Made by a program: the position numbers and the translations under genes. From Lentinula raphanica (taxonomy: Eukaryota > Basidiomycota > Agaricomycetes > Agaricales > Omphalotaceae), in NCBI GenBank assembly GCA_027919835.1, contig JANVFP010000005.1:1612001-1676000 (forward strand): DNA of 64,000 nt. The letters are read 5' to 3'. This document shows, piece by piece, positions 36,320-47,742 of this stretch (position 1 is the stretch's first letter; each line of letters opens with the position of its first letter). Under the pieces are notes generated by a model. That model had not been told where the DNA came from. It searched no databases and worked only from the letters and a program-made list of their open reading frames with translations.

Positions 36320-39300
36320 ATGCCTGAAGCATCTGGTGACGATGCCACACCATCTATATTCCAGCTCCATCCACCCGAATGGTTACCCAAAACGCACAAT
36401 TCGGCCGATCTTGGTCAGTGGATTTGTTCTACCGAATACTCGCTTCTGCTTATCGACTTGCTCATTCAGGCTACCCTAACTTTCATCCCCCTCGTCCTGG
36501 CCAGGAAGAAGACATACTCTCCGAGTCGAATGTGAGGAATGGGTTTGCTTTGCCTCAGGTGGTTTCTGTACGCCATTTTCATGCACATCTCAAATGTTGG
36601 ACTTTCTGAATTTACAGAATTGATAGGCCGATACATGGAGCTCTCAGCCAGGTATAACGGAAAGCCTGCATTCGGTCAATACCGTCAATAAGTTGGAAGA
36701 TTTGATGAACGAAGTCTTTGCCAGACGTGCAAAGCTAATTCCCTCAGTCCCGTACGGTCTTTCGCTTGCCCTGCATCCAAGATTGCCTCCTCATCAACTA
36801 TCAGATCCTCTACCTTCCGCATACCATCGCGAGTTACTCTCAACGACGCTAAGAGACAAGCATGGTTCGATGACCTGGCTAATCCCGAAGTTCCACTCGC
36901 CAAGTTGGGTAGAAACGTTCCCCATGGAGCCAAAGGCGCAGATCTCATAGACTTGTTACATTCCAAGAACGTCGCCATTCATCGTGCAGTGTGGTTCCTA
37001 CGTGTGTTTGGCGCGAATGAAACTGCCGGTCTTCGTAATAAACCCTCCTATAACCCCAATCAATATAGTGTAGAATGGACTAATGTCGTGACAGCACACC
37101 TACGAAAGCAGCTGATGGATATAGCTCTTCCCAGCGCTCCTCGTCCTGGGGTCAACATCAAACAGACTTTCAGGGGTGTATTGTCTGAACCAGAGACGCG
37201 GTCGAAATGGATTTCGCGTTTTTCATACTGGTGGGTCTTCTCTTGATTTCTTCGTATGTATCTCTTGTATCTCACCATTACACAGCATGGAGTTGTTGAG
37301 AGTCTTCTATGCAGAAGGCCTGGTGGATAAAAGGACGTTCCTTTCATGGCTCGTTAACCAGATGTGCAGCTGTAACCTGGCCCAAGCGGGCTTCGTCTTG
37401 AGGTTGGTCGACGAGTATTTCGAGGGGTTCATAGAATGCCGACCATTGGCTCGCCCGTTTGTGGAGGCGTTCCTTTCCAAACTGTCCGAAATCAATACGA
37501 GCGCAGCGAGACTTTATCTGACTGACACGGCATTTTTGATGATATTTCTCTTGCAGGCAAGTTACTGTCATCGTTTGCCTTGCTGCACGTCTCTGACTTT
37601 TTTGTCTCTTCAGCGAATATGTTTAGTGCTTCCTGACGCGTTTGTAAGCCCAAGAATCTGGATCAACTATCCCGATCTTCTATCTGAAGTTTTGACACAC
37701 AATCCCAATAACCACCCGGATGGCTCAGTCGAGCAGATGACCAGTGCTCATATCTTCGGAATCATCTACCGCAACTCCTCAAATGTCAAGCGAAGAGTCG
37801 ATGCAATGTTGTTTCGCAACCTCCCTTCTATAACCACCTCTCCCCATCTCGGTTCTGCAGTACACGACATCGAACTACTCAACTCCATCTGTGCAGACAC
37901 AGACGTTGCCAGTTTGCCGTTCTTTCCGACATCCTCTGAAAACCTGCCAGGCATATCTGAAAAACTCGAGACTTTGCTCACTTGGAGTGTGACGCCATTG
38001 CAGTACGGTGATCACCGAGCCTTTGCAGCGGTTACACTGATCCAGAAATGGAGGACCAGAGCAGGCGATCGTGCCAATCGCAGGGATGCGTCTCCTCCAG
38101 ATGGGTTTCTACAGGACCAGCTCTTTGAGTGGCTGGATTCATCGGATGTTGCGGGCGAGACAGGAAATATAGCCGCAGTCGCTTTGTTGTACGGGAAACT
38201 TGTCAAGCATGAACTCTTCTCGTACGCTAGTTATATACAACGACTGATCGCTAGAGGGGAACCCGGGTTGTCTTTTGCTGAGGTATGTTCAGATGAATAA
38301 TCTCTCTTTGTTATTTCTCCTCAAACCTTATTTTAGGAAATTGTTTCTAGGCATAGAAACTACCTTCGATGGATACCTCTCTACAATACGACGCCATCAT
38401 TGACAAGTCAGAGGAAGGTGGTCCTGTACGGGGTTCGAGCGCGAGAAATACCCGAAGAACTCAATGAGAGAGAGATTAGGAAGGAAATTCGGGCGGTTCT
38501 TCCAGAGCTGTTTGGTGGTGAGTCTGTTTTCTTCACTAGCGCAACCGGCTCTAAGTATTCCACTTCAGGTACTGCTGAACACACTCTATCTTCGCCTTCA
38601 TCATTGTCTGGCAGTTGTTGTCTTCTGCTCAAGAGCCCTAGATACGAGCAGGTTCGAACGTTTGGGACGTGGCTAATGCCTGTTCTTCAAAAAGCTATAA
38701 TCCAGTGAGTATTGCTAGACAGTCAAGATGAAGTATCTAAATATTCAATATAGGCAGGAATTCGATGTCTCTCACTCAGGTATCTTAAAGTCGTACGGTG
38801 TTGTGGTGGAACTGATGACACAAACCGATTGTTTTGATGCAATGCTGGATGTAAGTCTGCGCATAATCGTCCATCAGTGTCCTAATCAATGTGCTTGCAG
38901 CTCACTATATACATGCTAGAGCATTGCTCTACTGAAGAACTCTTGCTCGCTGTCATTGATACCTTTCGTCGTCATGCTGTAATCTGGGCCTCTATGGATG
39001 TCAAAAGCGTTATCATCAAGGCGTTGGACTCTGTCCACCACTCTTGGAAAATGCGGGGTATACAGTCAAAGCCTCTCTTGGTTCTCCTGGTAGAGTTTGA
39101 TGCCGGGAGATATCTTAGTGATGCATCTAGGGAGGAAGTTAGAAATGACTTAGCCGCGTTTACACTGGTAAGATTTCCCGTTCAATTTCATGAGCTTTGG
39201 ATGCTAAGGGTCGATACAGGCTCTCCAACCACTGTCACATCAACCCGACTCTGTACCTGATGTCCTTCCCGAGATTCTTCTCCTATTTAACAATCCCTCG

Positions 39301-41897
39301 CCTGACGCACCATCTATTCTTGCCAACGGCCTATGGATCAAGTACCGAATGACGTTTGAATGGGCATGGAAAGTCTGGGATAACACTATTGCAAGCTTGC
39401 GACAAATACCTACAGTGACTGCTGATATAAACGAACGTCGTTCGTGCGCCTTGCGATATGGTGTTTTTCTATATCATGTTAACCGTCACCTTGCGAACGG
39501 TCTTGATGAACAAGTCCTTCGATGGTTTTTAGGCCGAGGGAAGGACGAAGTTGCTATCCTCAATCAAGATGTTTGGGATATTGTCAAGGTTGTTCTCCTC
39601 TATCTCATCGTCCGAGGCGCACTGCGGACTACCACCATTCTGGAAGGTCTAGTGTGGCCTGCGTGGTCGATTGCGGCTTCCCTCTCAGATGATCAGGGTC
39701 CCACATTAGAGGTACATCTCGGTGCCGCCAACGACCTGTGCCGGCGTCTACTCTTGAGCGAGGAATGTAGCTCGGACATGATACCGCCGACAAACCTTCT
39801 CGAAGTTCACTGCATCCGAACCAGACGTCAGGAGGTATATCGCGAGCCCTACTTTCCCTCGATGATTGCCAACATCCCTATCCTTGTCTCACTAGAAAAC
39901 AACAGTCATGTTCCTCAGCATCTCCGCCAAGATGCGCAAGAAATACGTCAATCATTGTGCGAAGACCAGTTGTTCCGACAGGGTGTTTTCCGCAACCTCA
40001 ACGCAGTTAGAGTAGCTTTTGAAAAGTTTATGCTGGTTTCGGAAGGGAACGGTGACAATATTTTCAAGCAGACTATTGCAGCACTTGGTATAATCCTCGG
40101 TGAGAGCACTGAAGGTAAGTTGACTGGGGGTGATAGAAATTCCATATGCTAATGATCACCGTACGTTAGAATTCGAGTTATCTCACTGGCCCGATTCTGC
40201 GTCTCTGCTCAGTCCCTGGAAAATCTCAGCTACTGCAATTCAGTTACAGTTCTTGCTCAGACAGATGGGTAAAGATGGAGTTGTTGGGACCAGAGGGAAA
40301 AGTGATTCCGCTGCGCTCGATAAACTCACGACGATGATTTTTCACCACACCCTATCCTGTGAGGAAGCGAATTTTGTTGCCCAAATGACCAAAGGAGTAG
40401 GGAGCGAAATTGCGGGCAAGGTTAGTTGTGGATTATATGGTCAAGAGTTTAGTCACCGTTTACACTTGTCTTTCACAGTTCATCAACAATGGTCTTAAGC
40501 ACGTAGCAGAGATCATACAGAACGTTGACCTCACTTCAGACACTATTCATGCCAGTATGAGTCGTGCAGGAGAGCTACTCCGTGTTTTGACCTACATCGC
40601 GGAACCGTTGAGGCGTAACCCTTCGGACCTTCCGACGTTGGACCCGAACATCCAGACAGAGTTCTTCGAGGCACTCTCTAAACAACTCTCTGCTCTCGCG
40701 GGCCTCTTTGAAGCACCTAGTGCTGTCATCGTCAACGCTGAATCCCTCATGAATGCTTGCATCCTCCTGGCGCGGTTCCTTCAATTCGATCTTGCCTTCC
40801 GAGGTGTGTGGACCGAAGGAGCGAAAGCGGCAAGCGAATCGCTGTCGCTGAGCCTTTTCAAACTTGTTCAAGTGTGCTCTCATCTCCAGTTTTCTATGGC
40901 CTATTCTCATTGCTGATTTTCAGATCTATGCTTCTGGAAACAACTGCGAACTCATTGCATACCCTTTGCTACTTGATACCCTGTTTTATCTCCGTGACGG
41001 TGAGATTCATCAACGGCTACTCAATCAGCTTCATGAAGCTAAGACACCACGTCTTTAGAAATGCCAGTGGAGTCGAAACTGGGCATCTTTGATCCTTTCC
41101 AACACTATCCGGATATTTCATCTTCTTCCTTACCTTCTGACATGCCACCCGAATATCGAAAACAGATACTATCTGTTCTTCATACTTTCCCGGATGTCAC
41201 ATCTGTCAAGAACCTCAGTAACGCTCATCGAGATGCCAACGGAAGTATTCACATTGACGCTCCTGTCGTCAATCGACCTTGGGAATGGACGGAAAATCTT
41301 GGAGATCTTGCAGGGGGTTCTAGAGAAGTCAAGAATTCTAGCTCTCTCAATCTTCTGAACTTTGGCGCTCAGCTGACGGGTGAATCAATGATACCCGAGG
41401 CCTATCGACACGATGCTCGAGTTCAACAAAACCTGCGAATGTTCGAGGATGGCTTCTCTGCTGAGAGCATATTCCAGAGAGATTGGCGAGAGACGAGAAT
41501 AATCCAAAGTGTTGATGATGACGATGGATCAGGTTCCCCTGATGGGTCTAAAACTAGAATGGACTGGGAAGAAGTACGTGCAAAGAGTGTTAAACGCAAG
41601 AGTTCTCCTGCAGTGTCGCTGTCTGGTGCCTCTCGTTCTTCTGGTGTTTCCATGCGTCAGAGTCCAGGGCACGGCTCTTTCACTCGTAGGCGGTCTACTT
41701 CTAGTTTTAGTGATATAATTGAGGTGGATGCCATGCCTCCAATGGTCGGAGGATCAACTACTCAAGGGAAGAGGAAGGCAATCGCGGAGAGTGATGATGA
41801 GGTGATCTTCATCGAAGGACCCTTACCTGCTCAGGGGAAAGGCAAGAAGGCCAAGTCAAATAGAACACAGGTGAAGAAATCAACGAAACGACGATAA
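36320..41897 (+). CDS. med12: Mediator complex subunit 12
   Basis: MED12 (yeast Srb8) is part of the CDK8 kinase module that regulates Mediator. The ATG at 36320 begins MPEASGDDATPSIFQLHPPE. The Med12 N-terminal domain reads GYPNFHPPRPGQEEDILSES, NVRNGFALPQ, then the conserved block APHGAKGADLIDLLHSKNVA-like (as NVPHGAKGADLIDLLHSKNV), IHRAVWFLRVFGANETAGL, and RNKPSYNPNQYSVEWTNVVT. LRKQLMDIALPSAPRPGVNI, KQTFRGVLSEPETRSKW and CSCNLAQAGFVLRLVDEYFE-type sequence (SCNLAQAGFVLRLVDEYFE) follow. Long helical regions continue to about 41000. The C-terminal 280 residues are disordered, with a basic end KKSTKRR. The protein is on the order of 1600 aa, the size expected. Many introns; inner borders after 38300 are approximate. 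Confidence 0.92.
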
Positions 41898-42310
41898 GAT
41901 TTCAGCTTGCTCAAACTCTCACTATGTATACTGTAACATATGTGCTGTACTACTTGGAAATTTGTATCAGTGTATCTCATGAATGAAATTAGCAATAGAT
42001 ACTAGATAGTCATAAACAAGGTAAGACCGAGGACACCGTTGGCTACCACCTCACCTCGCGCGTGATAAGAGTCGTGACAGCGTATGACTCTATGTGACTG
42101 CACGCGAACGTGACAATGAGGTAAGACACGTGCTTTGTTTCAACGAACTCAGAACTGAACTGGCCAACATCCAACCAACATCTGTCCTCTCTTTCTACTT
42201 CTTGCAGTCTTTTCAGGGATACTGGGACTCAGTATATCTGGGAACAACGTGCGCCTGCTTGATGCTACATTACCCTTCGAAATTTGCTCAACTCATATAT
42301 CTAGATCATA
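41898..42310. other. Spacer between MED12 and TPX2-like gene
   Basis: Tandem genes on the plus strand. GTCGTGAC occurs near 42070 and CG-rich words (TCGCGCGTG) near 42057. No gene is supported. Confidence 0.5.
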
Positions 42311-44300
42311 ATGCAGAACATATCGGGAAACGACTTGAGCTTGAGGCATCTACCTGACCTCTCCAACTCCTCCTTTTCCTTTGAGATTCCGCCGGACTCT
42401 AATAACGACTTCCTTCTCGATAACGACGATGACTTCTTTGGTGCCGCAAGCAATAGTTTTGCAACACCAGCACCTGGCAGTCGGACCACTCAACAATCTC
42501 TCACCATAACCCGACCAACTCCGAAAGCGGTTGTACATGGGAATGACGATACACAACACAGTCTGTCCCCTCCAAAGAAGAAGAAGAAGGCAATTCTCTC
42601 TGATTCTTCTCACTTGAATTCCGTTCAAGCACCTCATTCCTCGATAGAGGACTCCAACAAGACTCGAACGAAACTCGCAGTGCCTCAGAAACTGCAGACC
42701 GACGGCCCTATAAGAGATGAGGTCATGTCTACGCCTCAAAGGATGCAAAGGTTGAGGGACGAAATTAAGGATTTGGCAGCATCCAAAAACTCCCTAGCAC
42801 CTCCAATATCGTCCGTTCTCATCCACAAGCATAATAAAGGAACTCTGGACCCCAAGGTGATTATACCAGTACTACTTCTGTCAAATCACTGAACTGAAGG
42901 AGAATCTATGACAGGCTGTCAACGGTGGCGAGATGCCCTCCATGCCGTCAACTACGGCACCGTCTTCACTTAGCCTCAAAGTTAATCGGAACGTGAAAGA
43001 CCAAATCTACTCTGCCGAGAGAGAGGACAATGACGCGAGTGACACTTCCTCAACTTCCGGAGGGTTGTCTGAAAAACTAGTGAAGTATGCTCAGAACCTT
43101 GTTGGCTCAAATAAGTCAGTCCATATCCCTCGTGTTCATGCTTTGGAAGTGATACAACTCCATTTCACATTATCTAGGCTTTCAAATCCAGCCGGGAAGG
43201 ATGACTCTATCCCTTCGGTTTTGACGGGTTCTTCAAGTTCCCAGGTTCAACCGTCAGACTGTCTTGGACCTGCTATCTCACAGCCCTCCGAATTCGATAC
43301 TAACATGCCCCTCACACTCTCCCAACTTTCGCCGTCGAAAACAAAAGTGGTAGAGACATACTCTGACCTGTATCCGAGAGTACGCATCGATGTCCCCCCT
43401 TCCCCAATGCGACAGTCCCACAAAAGGCGAGGTTCACCAGTTCCGAATGACCATCCAGCAAAACGAGATAAATCGGCCGACGAAGGCTCTTCTAGCACCG
43501 TCTCGTCGGGTCGACATTTCATCTTCAAAAAACGTACTCCTCCCTCATCAAACTCAAGCTCAGCATCCGGCAAGATCAGGAGCAAACATCCGCTTCAGTC
43601 GTCGAAGACTGCAAGGAACGCTTTAGCGGCATCGAAGAGTTCACTAAGAAGTTTGGGACCCAGCTCGACAGAGAGGAGCAAACATTCCGGGCTTTCCGCT
43701 GGAAGCTTGGCGAGCTCAAGCGGGAGCTCCAAATCGACTGTGAATCAATCTGAACATTCTACTCAGGTCAGTACCTTGAATATGTATACGTATCATTCGA
43801 AGCTCAGTATCTAGCTACAGGTGTCCAAATCTCAGCCAACTCGTCCGGTTGGCTTCAGCTTTGGATCAGACATGCGGATCGAGGCCCGTAAAAACACTCG
43901 TTCGAGCGCCCAAGATCATGAGGAGGAGCCTCGGAAAAAGCGAAGACTCCATACGGCCTATACAGTTCCTGATTTCCAAGCCTCACATTCTGCTCAGGAC
44001 GCACTCTTGACTAGTCTCAAAGGCCAGATCAAACCTGTCGTTCCGCTCCCAGTCGAGATGCATACTGACGCCAGAGCTCGGGAGCGAAGTAAGTTCGACG
44101 AACAGGTTCGAGAGAAGGAACTTCAAGCTTCGCGAGCGCTAGAGGAAAAGAAACGTCAGCAGGCCGAGGAAGAAGAACGAGAGATCAAGGAGCAGCGGAA
44201 GAAGACTATACCGAAGGCTCATGCAGTTCCGGATTGGTATAAGGACGCTCCGAGACGAAAGGAATCCCGGCCCAAATCAAGAAGCGAAGGGGCTAGTTGA
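42311..44300 (+). CDS. TPX2-domain spindle protein
   Basis: The gene has four exons and makes about 600 aa. The N-terminal part is acidic and disordered (FEIPPDSNNDFLLDNDDDFF), with an NLS-like PPKKKKKAILS and later RRGSPVPNDHPAKRDKSADE. The C-terminal ~110 residues match the TPX2 C-terminal domain: HTDARARERSKFDEQVREKE, LQASRALEEKKRQQAEEEER, EIKEQRKKTIPKAHAVPDWY-KDAPRRK. The pattern R-x-K-F-D, alternating K/R and E in a long helix, and the final P-K-A-x-x-V-P-x-W-Y is diagnostic. TPX2 proteins bind microtubules and activate Aurora A at spindles; fungal members may have narrower roles. An NES/Aurora-binding N-terminus is not obvious. The gene lies downstream of MED12. Confidence 0.85.
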
Positions 44301-45519
44301 GAACTGGCACGATTGTCTATCATGAGGGTGTTGATACAACCTGCCAAATATCTGGAAAGACGGATGTCTATTCGTCTCTTTCCTCTATCGTGATTATCGC
44401 TGGTGTTCGGCTTCATATCAATGGGGAACGTCTCCGGGTGTATTCATAGAAAGTTGTATTCCTCCTTTCGTGAGTCAATAATCTGTATCTATTACGATTC
44501 GATCTTTCATTTTGAACATGTTTTCACGACGACCCACATTTGTTGAGGGAATGTAACCTCAGACCAATCGGAACCATGTAGCACCTTGATTCCGCGCTAT
44601 GCGGGACTGGGGTTCGTCTTGTTTCTCTGAATTCTCTTGATTTTCACTAGAGAGATCGAGCTCGCGCGCTTTCTCTGGCTTAAGATTACTACAACAGCGA
44701 CTATAGAAGTATCTGTGTCATTGGCATGTTGTAAGTTGCTGTCAAATTTGAACTCCTTTGTTGGCCGATTGCCAGCGCTGTTAGCACTTCAATACTATAT
44801 GCAAGTAAGTGGATTCAATATCGTGCAAATCTATGTGCTGATTTTCAAAGACAGGACGTGGACGCTTGCCAATTGAGGAAAAGATGAGTTTTGAATGTGC
44901 ATGTCGTACATGAGATATATCATCTAATTCCGGTCAACTGTTCTGGTACTAAAGAATATGAACTTTAGTACGTATATTCAGAATCAAGTTCTGTTTTCCT
45001 CCTGAATTGACTAACAGTTTGACCTACAGGAAACTCCCCGGATGCCTTACAATATCTTATCAATCGCCCCAATGCTATTAGTTCATTCACCGGTTCGCTT
45101 CCACCATGCGAATCGTGGAAGCATCGTGTTGTTCCTATGACCGATATTATGGACAGCTGTTCCGGAGTAAGTAATGGACCTTTCAAGATTATCTGGATTA
45201 GAAGGACACAGAAGGACACAGAACGGAAACGTTGTACAGAATTTTCTTCCTTTGTTCTATTCCAATGAGCTTACCAAAATTAGCTTAGATTCGTTTGATT
45301 GGTGACGCATTCGTTTGACTGCAAAATATTGTGCGCAGGCTCGGGCCTTTCAAGTTTGTACGGTAGTACACAACGGATAGATGCCGGACTATGGTGCCGC
45401 TCGATTTAGGAAATGGATATAAAGGAAGGAAATTTCACCTATGCTCTCCATTGCAACCCAGTATCATCCAACGAGCTCAAAGCTTCAGTGTTCTTCACCG
45501 CCCATTCGAACTCACAACC
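44301..45519. other. Intergenic region
   Basis: No convincing gene. A short frame at 44637-44876 (TREIELARFLWLKITTTATI) resembles the first helix and loop of Agaricomycete multi-pass membrane proteins (DUF6533-like) but lacks a start, continuity and splice support; it may be a decayed remnant. Confidence 0.4.
45418..45423 (+). promoter_or_regulatory. TATA box
   Basis: TATAAA, 97 bp upstream of the ATG at 45520. It supports the start of the small ORF there. Confidence 0.5.
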
Positions 45520-45732
45520 ATGAGCACTTTTATCATCTCATATGCCACGTCTACATCCTGCGTTCTCCATAATGCGCAAATCGAATGCACCTCGCCCTCT
45601 GCGACTTCAACCCTCATGCCGATGCACTCCATCGAGACCAAGAATGTGCCAAATAACTACAGTAGACCCCCTCAGTGCGGTCACTGCGGTTGGCGCGGGG
45701 ACCATGCTCCCAACTGTCCTTTCCGGTCATGA
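45520..45732 (+). CDS. Small Cys-rich protein with zinc-knuckle-like end
   Basis: An intronless ATG frame of 70 aa: MSTFIISYATSTSCVLHNAQ, a Ser/Thr-rich middle, then RPPQCGHCGWRGDHAPNCPF and a short RS end. The C-terminal C-x2-C-x4-H-x4-C pattern resembles a zinc knuckle or a small zinc ribbon. It has no signal peptide. The TATA box 97 bp upstream favours a real gene. An upstream in-frame ATG at 45391 would extend it by 43 codons but precedes the TATA box. The family is unknown. Confidence 0.5.
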   Translation: MSTFIISYATSTSCVLHNAQIECTSPSATSTLMPMHSIETKNVPNNYSRPPQCGHCGWRGDHAPNCPFRS

Positions 45733-46403
45733 AAGAAATAGAGATGTGCGTCCGAATTTAACTGAATTAGAGTATTTTTACTCATTTTTGATATTTAGGA
45801 AGTTCATTCACTCTCTGAAAGCTGTGCTATTTCTGTATATTACGCCTTTTCCGACCTCGTTTGATTGAAGAAACTGTACTTGTATTTACTGGATGAGAGA
45901 AGGAGGAAGGGAGGAGCTGCTTTGCATATCTTACTCGCATTGTGTAATTCCTATTTTCTGTTCACACATCATTCCATATCTTGAATGGAGTTGTTTTTTT
46001 ATCTGCACCCATCGATGAGAATTACGAGAACATGATAGCACCTCCTATAAGATACTGTACCCAGACTGTATGTACCATGGAAACGCATCAGTTGTAACTT
46101 GTTTTTGGTCCATTGGAATTTGGACCCGTCGCCGCAGGTTCCTGACTTTTTGTCTCCGAAACGGAGGCAGGCCTAGGCAGGCTCAGCTGTGGGGTTCGGA
46201 GGCTCGGAAGTTGATCTAAGTTGATGTGTCAAGAACATCAAATAAAACCGTTTTTTCCCTTCCTGTCGTTGGGCTAAAAATCGTGTTCTCTGCAAATCTG
46301 AGTCATGCTTAATGACCAGCTGGTGTTGGAAGAAATGGCTCGCAGTTCGAAATGATAAGAATTCGACTCTTTGAAGACTCTTTAAAAGTTCTGAAATACT
46401 ATT
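45733..46403. other. Intergenic region
   Basis: A/T-rich 3' flank of the small ORF and upstream region of the enoyl-CoA hydratase gene. Nothing else is recognised. Confidence 0.5.
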
Positions 46404-47742
46404 ATGAAATACAGATCCCACCTGATCCCACGTGTCAAGTTTTCCGGCCCCTTGACTGCTTTAACCGAAACCAGCATGTCCGTGCTGTCTCCTCCCCGGG
46501 CTCCCCCACATTCTGAGCAACTCCTTGTATCCTTCCCGGCTGAGCATGTTCTGATGTTAACACTGAACAGACTTAAATCTCGCAATGCAATGACCCCGCT
46601 GTTGCAGAGGGATTTAGAACATGTACTTGACTGGTTCGATGAAGAACCTGAACTCTGGTAGATCTATCTCCCAAGTTCTCTGGAGTCTGCTTGTTATCGT
46701 AAACGTTCCTTCTCAGGGTAATTATCGTTACTGGTGCAGGAAAGATTTTCTGTGCTGGAGCTGACCTCATTGAGTAAGGTTTGATAACGGTACTCTGCCT
46801 GTGAGACTGCGATCTCATCTGTGTCATGTAGGTGGAATAAGGATCAGCAAAGTGGCAAATCAGAAGAACAAGAACGAGTCGTTTCCAATCGTCATGGTTT
46901 TGGCTCCATATCTCGTCGACAGCTCGTCAAGCCCATCATAGCTGCAGTAAATGGTGGAGCGCATGGTGGCGGTACTGAGATGGTCCTCAATTGCGATATC
47001 GTTGTGGCAAGCCAAGACGCCAAATTCGCACTTCCAGAGGTTAAACGAGGAGTTGTTGCCGCTGACGGAGGTGAGAGTCACCCGATTCATTCAATCAACC
47101 TCTTGAAAGGAAACGTATGTGTTACCAGGCATCCCTCGTCTTTCTCAAATAGCTGGGCACCATGTACGGTTTCATTACCAGTGTCCCTTTAGAATACTAT
47201 GTATTGAAAAGTATTCAGTTTGCTGCCGAAATGCTTCTGACTGGAAAGATCGTCAGTGCTGTTGAAGCACATGAACGATTCCACTTGTGAGTTTTCATAC
47301 TTCAAGCATGTTATGCGTTTTGAGTTCGAGACGATCACTGACAATCATATTGCAATGCTCAGCGTCAACGTCTTGGTCCCTCCGTCAGAAGTCGTACCGG
47401 AAGCTATTCGCGTTGCCAAGTCTATTGTCGACAATTCACCTGATGCAGTTCAATGCACCAAACGCGCTCTGCTGTTGTCACAGAACCACAATCCAGAAGA
47501 AGCTTTCATCAAATCAACGTTCAGTCCTGAAAGCAGTAGAGTTTACAAGGGTGAAAATATCAAGGTTCGTTCCATTCTCCATGTCCTCAGGACTGTTTCT
47601 TCTTCCGGTGATTTTATTCATTTGATCCAGGAGGGTCTGAGAGCGTTTTCGGAGGTCAGTTAGTCACTACTATGCGTGCGTTTGCATATTGACAAATGTG
47701 TAGAAACGTTCCCCGGCATGGAAAAGCCCTGCGAAGCTATGA
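46404..47742 (+). CDS. Enoyl-CoA hydratase/isomerase, probably peroxisomal
   Basis: A crotonase-superfamily enzyme of fatty-acid beta-oxidation or a related acyl-CoA pathway. Segments include FPAEHVLMLTLNRLKSRNAM (the oxyanion strand), WVIIVTGAGKIFCAGADLIE, and KPIIAAVNGGAHGGGTEMVL, which carries Glu-1 in GGTE and is followed by NCDIVVAS. SQDAKFALPEVKRGVVAADG carries Glu-2 in PEV. After introns, IPRLSQIAGHH joins FAAEMLLTGKIVSAVEAHER. Both catalytic Glu positions are present, favouring a hydratase. The last exon encodes KRSPAWKSPAKL, ending AKL, a PTS1 variant, so peroxisomal import is likely. Two starts are possible: 46404, or 46476 (MSVLSPPRAPP). About 6-8 exons; joins up to the end were phase-checked. 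The window also has PEX19. Confidence 0.9.

Noticed and set aside
27734..41897. An operon-like or biosynthetic cluster around MED14-MED12
   Set aside because: The genes are on both strands, functionally separate and housekeeping; no tailoring, transport or regulator genes of a metabolite cluster are present.
44637..44876. Possible DUF6533-like membrane protein
   Set aside because: Only one helix and loop look right; no start, no second domain. Kept only as a possible remnant.
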